A stretch of 6,258 bases of DNA from an uncultured Acidimicrobium sp. (lineage in GTDB: Bacteria; Actinomycetota; Acidimicrobiia; Acidimicrobiales; Ilumatobacteraceae), in NCBI GenBank assembly GCA_903853285.1, contig CAINTF010000002.1, positions 1-6,258 of the forward strand, given 5' to 3'. Shown here one piece after another: positions 5,477 through 6,258 of this stretch. The notes beneath the pieces were generated by a model that did not search any database, had not been told where the DNA came from, and saw only the letters and a list, made by a program, of their open reading frames with translations. The translations under genes were made by a program, and so were the position numbers. Positions within the stretch are counted from its first letter, which is position 1. Every line of letters begins with the position of its first letter.

Positions 5477-6258
5477 GGCCGAGCCCCACCAACAACTATT
5501 TGTTCAGCCCTCAAACAGGCCGTTTCGAGGTCGCCAAATGAACGAAGTGCTGGCAATGATGTGAGACATCCATCGTTTGCGAACGAGCATCTAGGTGCGA
5601 AACCGCATCCTGGTGGAGGCATCAGCATGTTTGGCGGGAAACCAGTGATTGGTGTGAGGCGCTCAGCGCCCTCATGCGGAAGCGATGCCAACAAGCCGCG
5701 TGTGTATGGATGACTTGGATGATCGAACAATGAATCAACGCCTCCCTTTTCCACATTGCGTCCTGCGTACATCACATTGACCCGGTCAGCGACGCGCGCG
5801 ATAACACCGAGATCGTGCGTGATCAGCACAACGGCAGTACCGAATGTTTTCTGAACACGCTCTATGACTTCCAAAATTTGGGCTTGCACCGTCACGTCCA
5901 ATGCGGTTGTGGGCTCATCAGCAATCAGAACCTTTGGATTATTGGCAATCGCAATCGCAATCACGACTCGTTGGCGCATTCCGCCAGAGAATTCGTGTGG
6001 GTACTGGTGGGCGCGCTCCGCCGCTTGAGGAATACCGACAATATCCAGTAACTCAACTGCACGCTTGGCTGCATCTTTGTCACTCAATTGACTCTGGTGG
6101 GCCTGAAGCATCTCTACGATCTGGTCGCCAACTCGATGGACAGGATTCAGTGCGGACAAAGGATCTTGAAAAATCATGGACATCAATCCACCACGCATGT
6201 TTCGCAGAACTTTATTTGGTGCACCGATCATCTCCTGACCATTGAGCATGACCGAACC
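5473..6258 (-). CDS. Oligopeptide/dipeptide ABC transporter ATP-binding protein, OppD/DppD type, N-terminus beyond window
   Basis: The last 261 residues of an ABC ATPase are visible. The frame stays open through base 6258, so the ATG at 6249 is internal; roughly 65-70 residues with Walker A are missing off the right edge. Counting from the first visible Gly: Q-loop Gln31 in IFQDPLSALNP, signature FSGGMRQR (90-97), Walker B VLIADE (110-115) with catalytic Glu115, and H-loop His148. The oligo_HPY extension follows, with HPSHPYT and cysteines at 218, 224, 231 and 248 (CX5C-X6-C-X16-C), matching the partner ATPase and the 4Fe-4S pattern of this family. FSGGMRQR and ADEPTTALDVT are typical of the OppD/DppD branch. 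The last codon shares the ATGA overlap with the OppF-type gene, so the two are translationally coupled. Permease and solute-binding genes should lie further upstream on the minus strand. Confidence 0.93.
   Translation of the reverse strand, partial: GSVMLNGQEMIGAPNKVLRNMRGGLMSMIFQDPLSALNPVHRVGDQIVEMLQAHQSQLSDKDAAKRAVELLDIVGIPQAAERAHQYPHEFSGGMRQRVVIAIAIANNPKVLIADEPTTALDVTVQAQILEVIERVQKTFGTAVVLITHDLGVIARVADRVNVMYAGRNVEKGGVDSLFDHPSHPYTRGLLASLPHEGAERLTPITGFPPNMLMPPPGCGFAPRCSFANDGCLTSLPALRSFGDLETACLRAEQIVVGGARP

Noticed and set aside
5193..5564. A 123-codon open frame on the + strand
   Set aside because: It is antisense to the two ATPase genes across their overlap and resembles no protein I know.
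5901..6245. A 114-codon open frame on the + strand
   Set aside because: It lies wholly opposite the OppD-type ATPase gene, whose motifs are complete in this stretch; the translation looks like low-information antisense.
1..6258. CRISPR arrays, insertion sequences, phage or toxin-antitoxin genes
   Set aside because: No spaced direct repeats, transposase motifs or terminal inverted repeats were seen, and nearly all bases are accounted for by conserved genes.

Overview
This 6.3 kb window looks like ordinary chromosome from a bacterium, most likely an actinobacterium. The clues are an actinobacterial-type SecG, a lactone/alditol oxidase resembling the mycobacterial L-gulonolactone dehydrogenase, GTG and TTG starts, and short gaps between genes. 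GC looks close to half by eye, which would suit a free-living aquatic actinobacterium better than a high-GC soil one. The lineage is inferred from protein character only; no phylogenetic marker settles it.

Layout. Bases 1-291 (+ strand) are the 3' end of a molybdenum hydroxylase large subunit gene (xanthine dehydrogenase/CoxL superfamily). Everything else is on the minus strand. In transcription order, from right to left: an oligopeptide/dipeptide-type ABC ATPase of the OppD/DppD type, cut by the right edge; its OppF/DppF partner, overlapping it by 4 bp; secG, 19 bp further on; a class II tRNA-Leu with anticodon GAG; after a 99-bp gap, an MFS transporter; an FAD-linked sugar-lactone/alditol oxidase overlapping the transporter by 4 bp; and, 47 bp on, a DEAD-box RNA helicase. 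The helicase gene ends one base from the stop codon of the + strand hydroxylase gene.

How the genes fit together. The two ATPases would power one peptide (or related solute) importer whose permeases and binding protein should lie beyond the right edge. secG encodes a small Sec translocon subunit and probably shares their transcript, or at least has no room for its own promoter in the 19-bp gap. The MFS transporter and the FAD oxidase form a translationally coupled pair, which suggests a transporter handling the substrate or product of a sugar, polyol or lactone oxidation. The helicase is probably an RNA-remodelling housekeeping protein.

There is no stretch over 300 bp without a gene, and I saw no insertion sequence, CRISPR array, phage gene or convincing intrinsic terminator. 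I did not find a clearly undescribed system. The best candidate for follow-up is the coupled transporter-oxidase pair.
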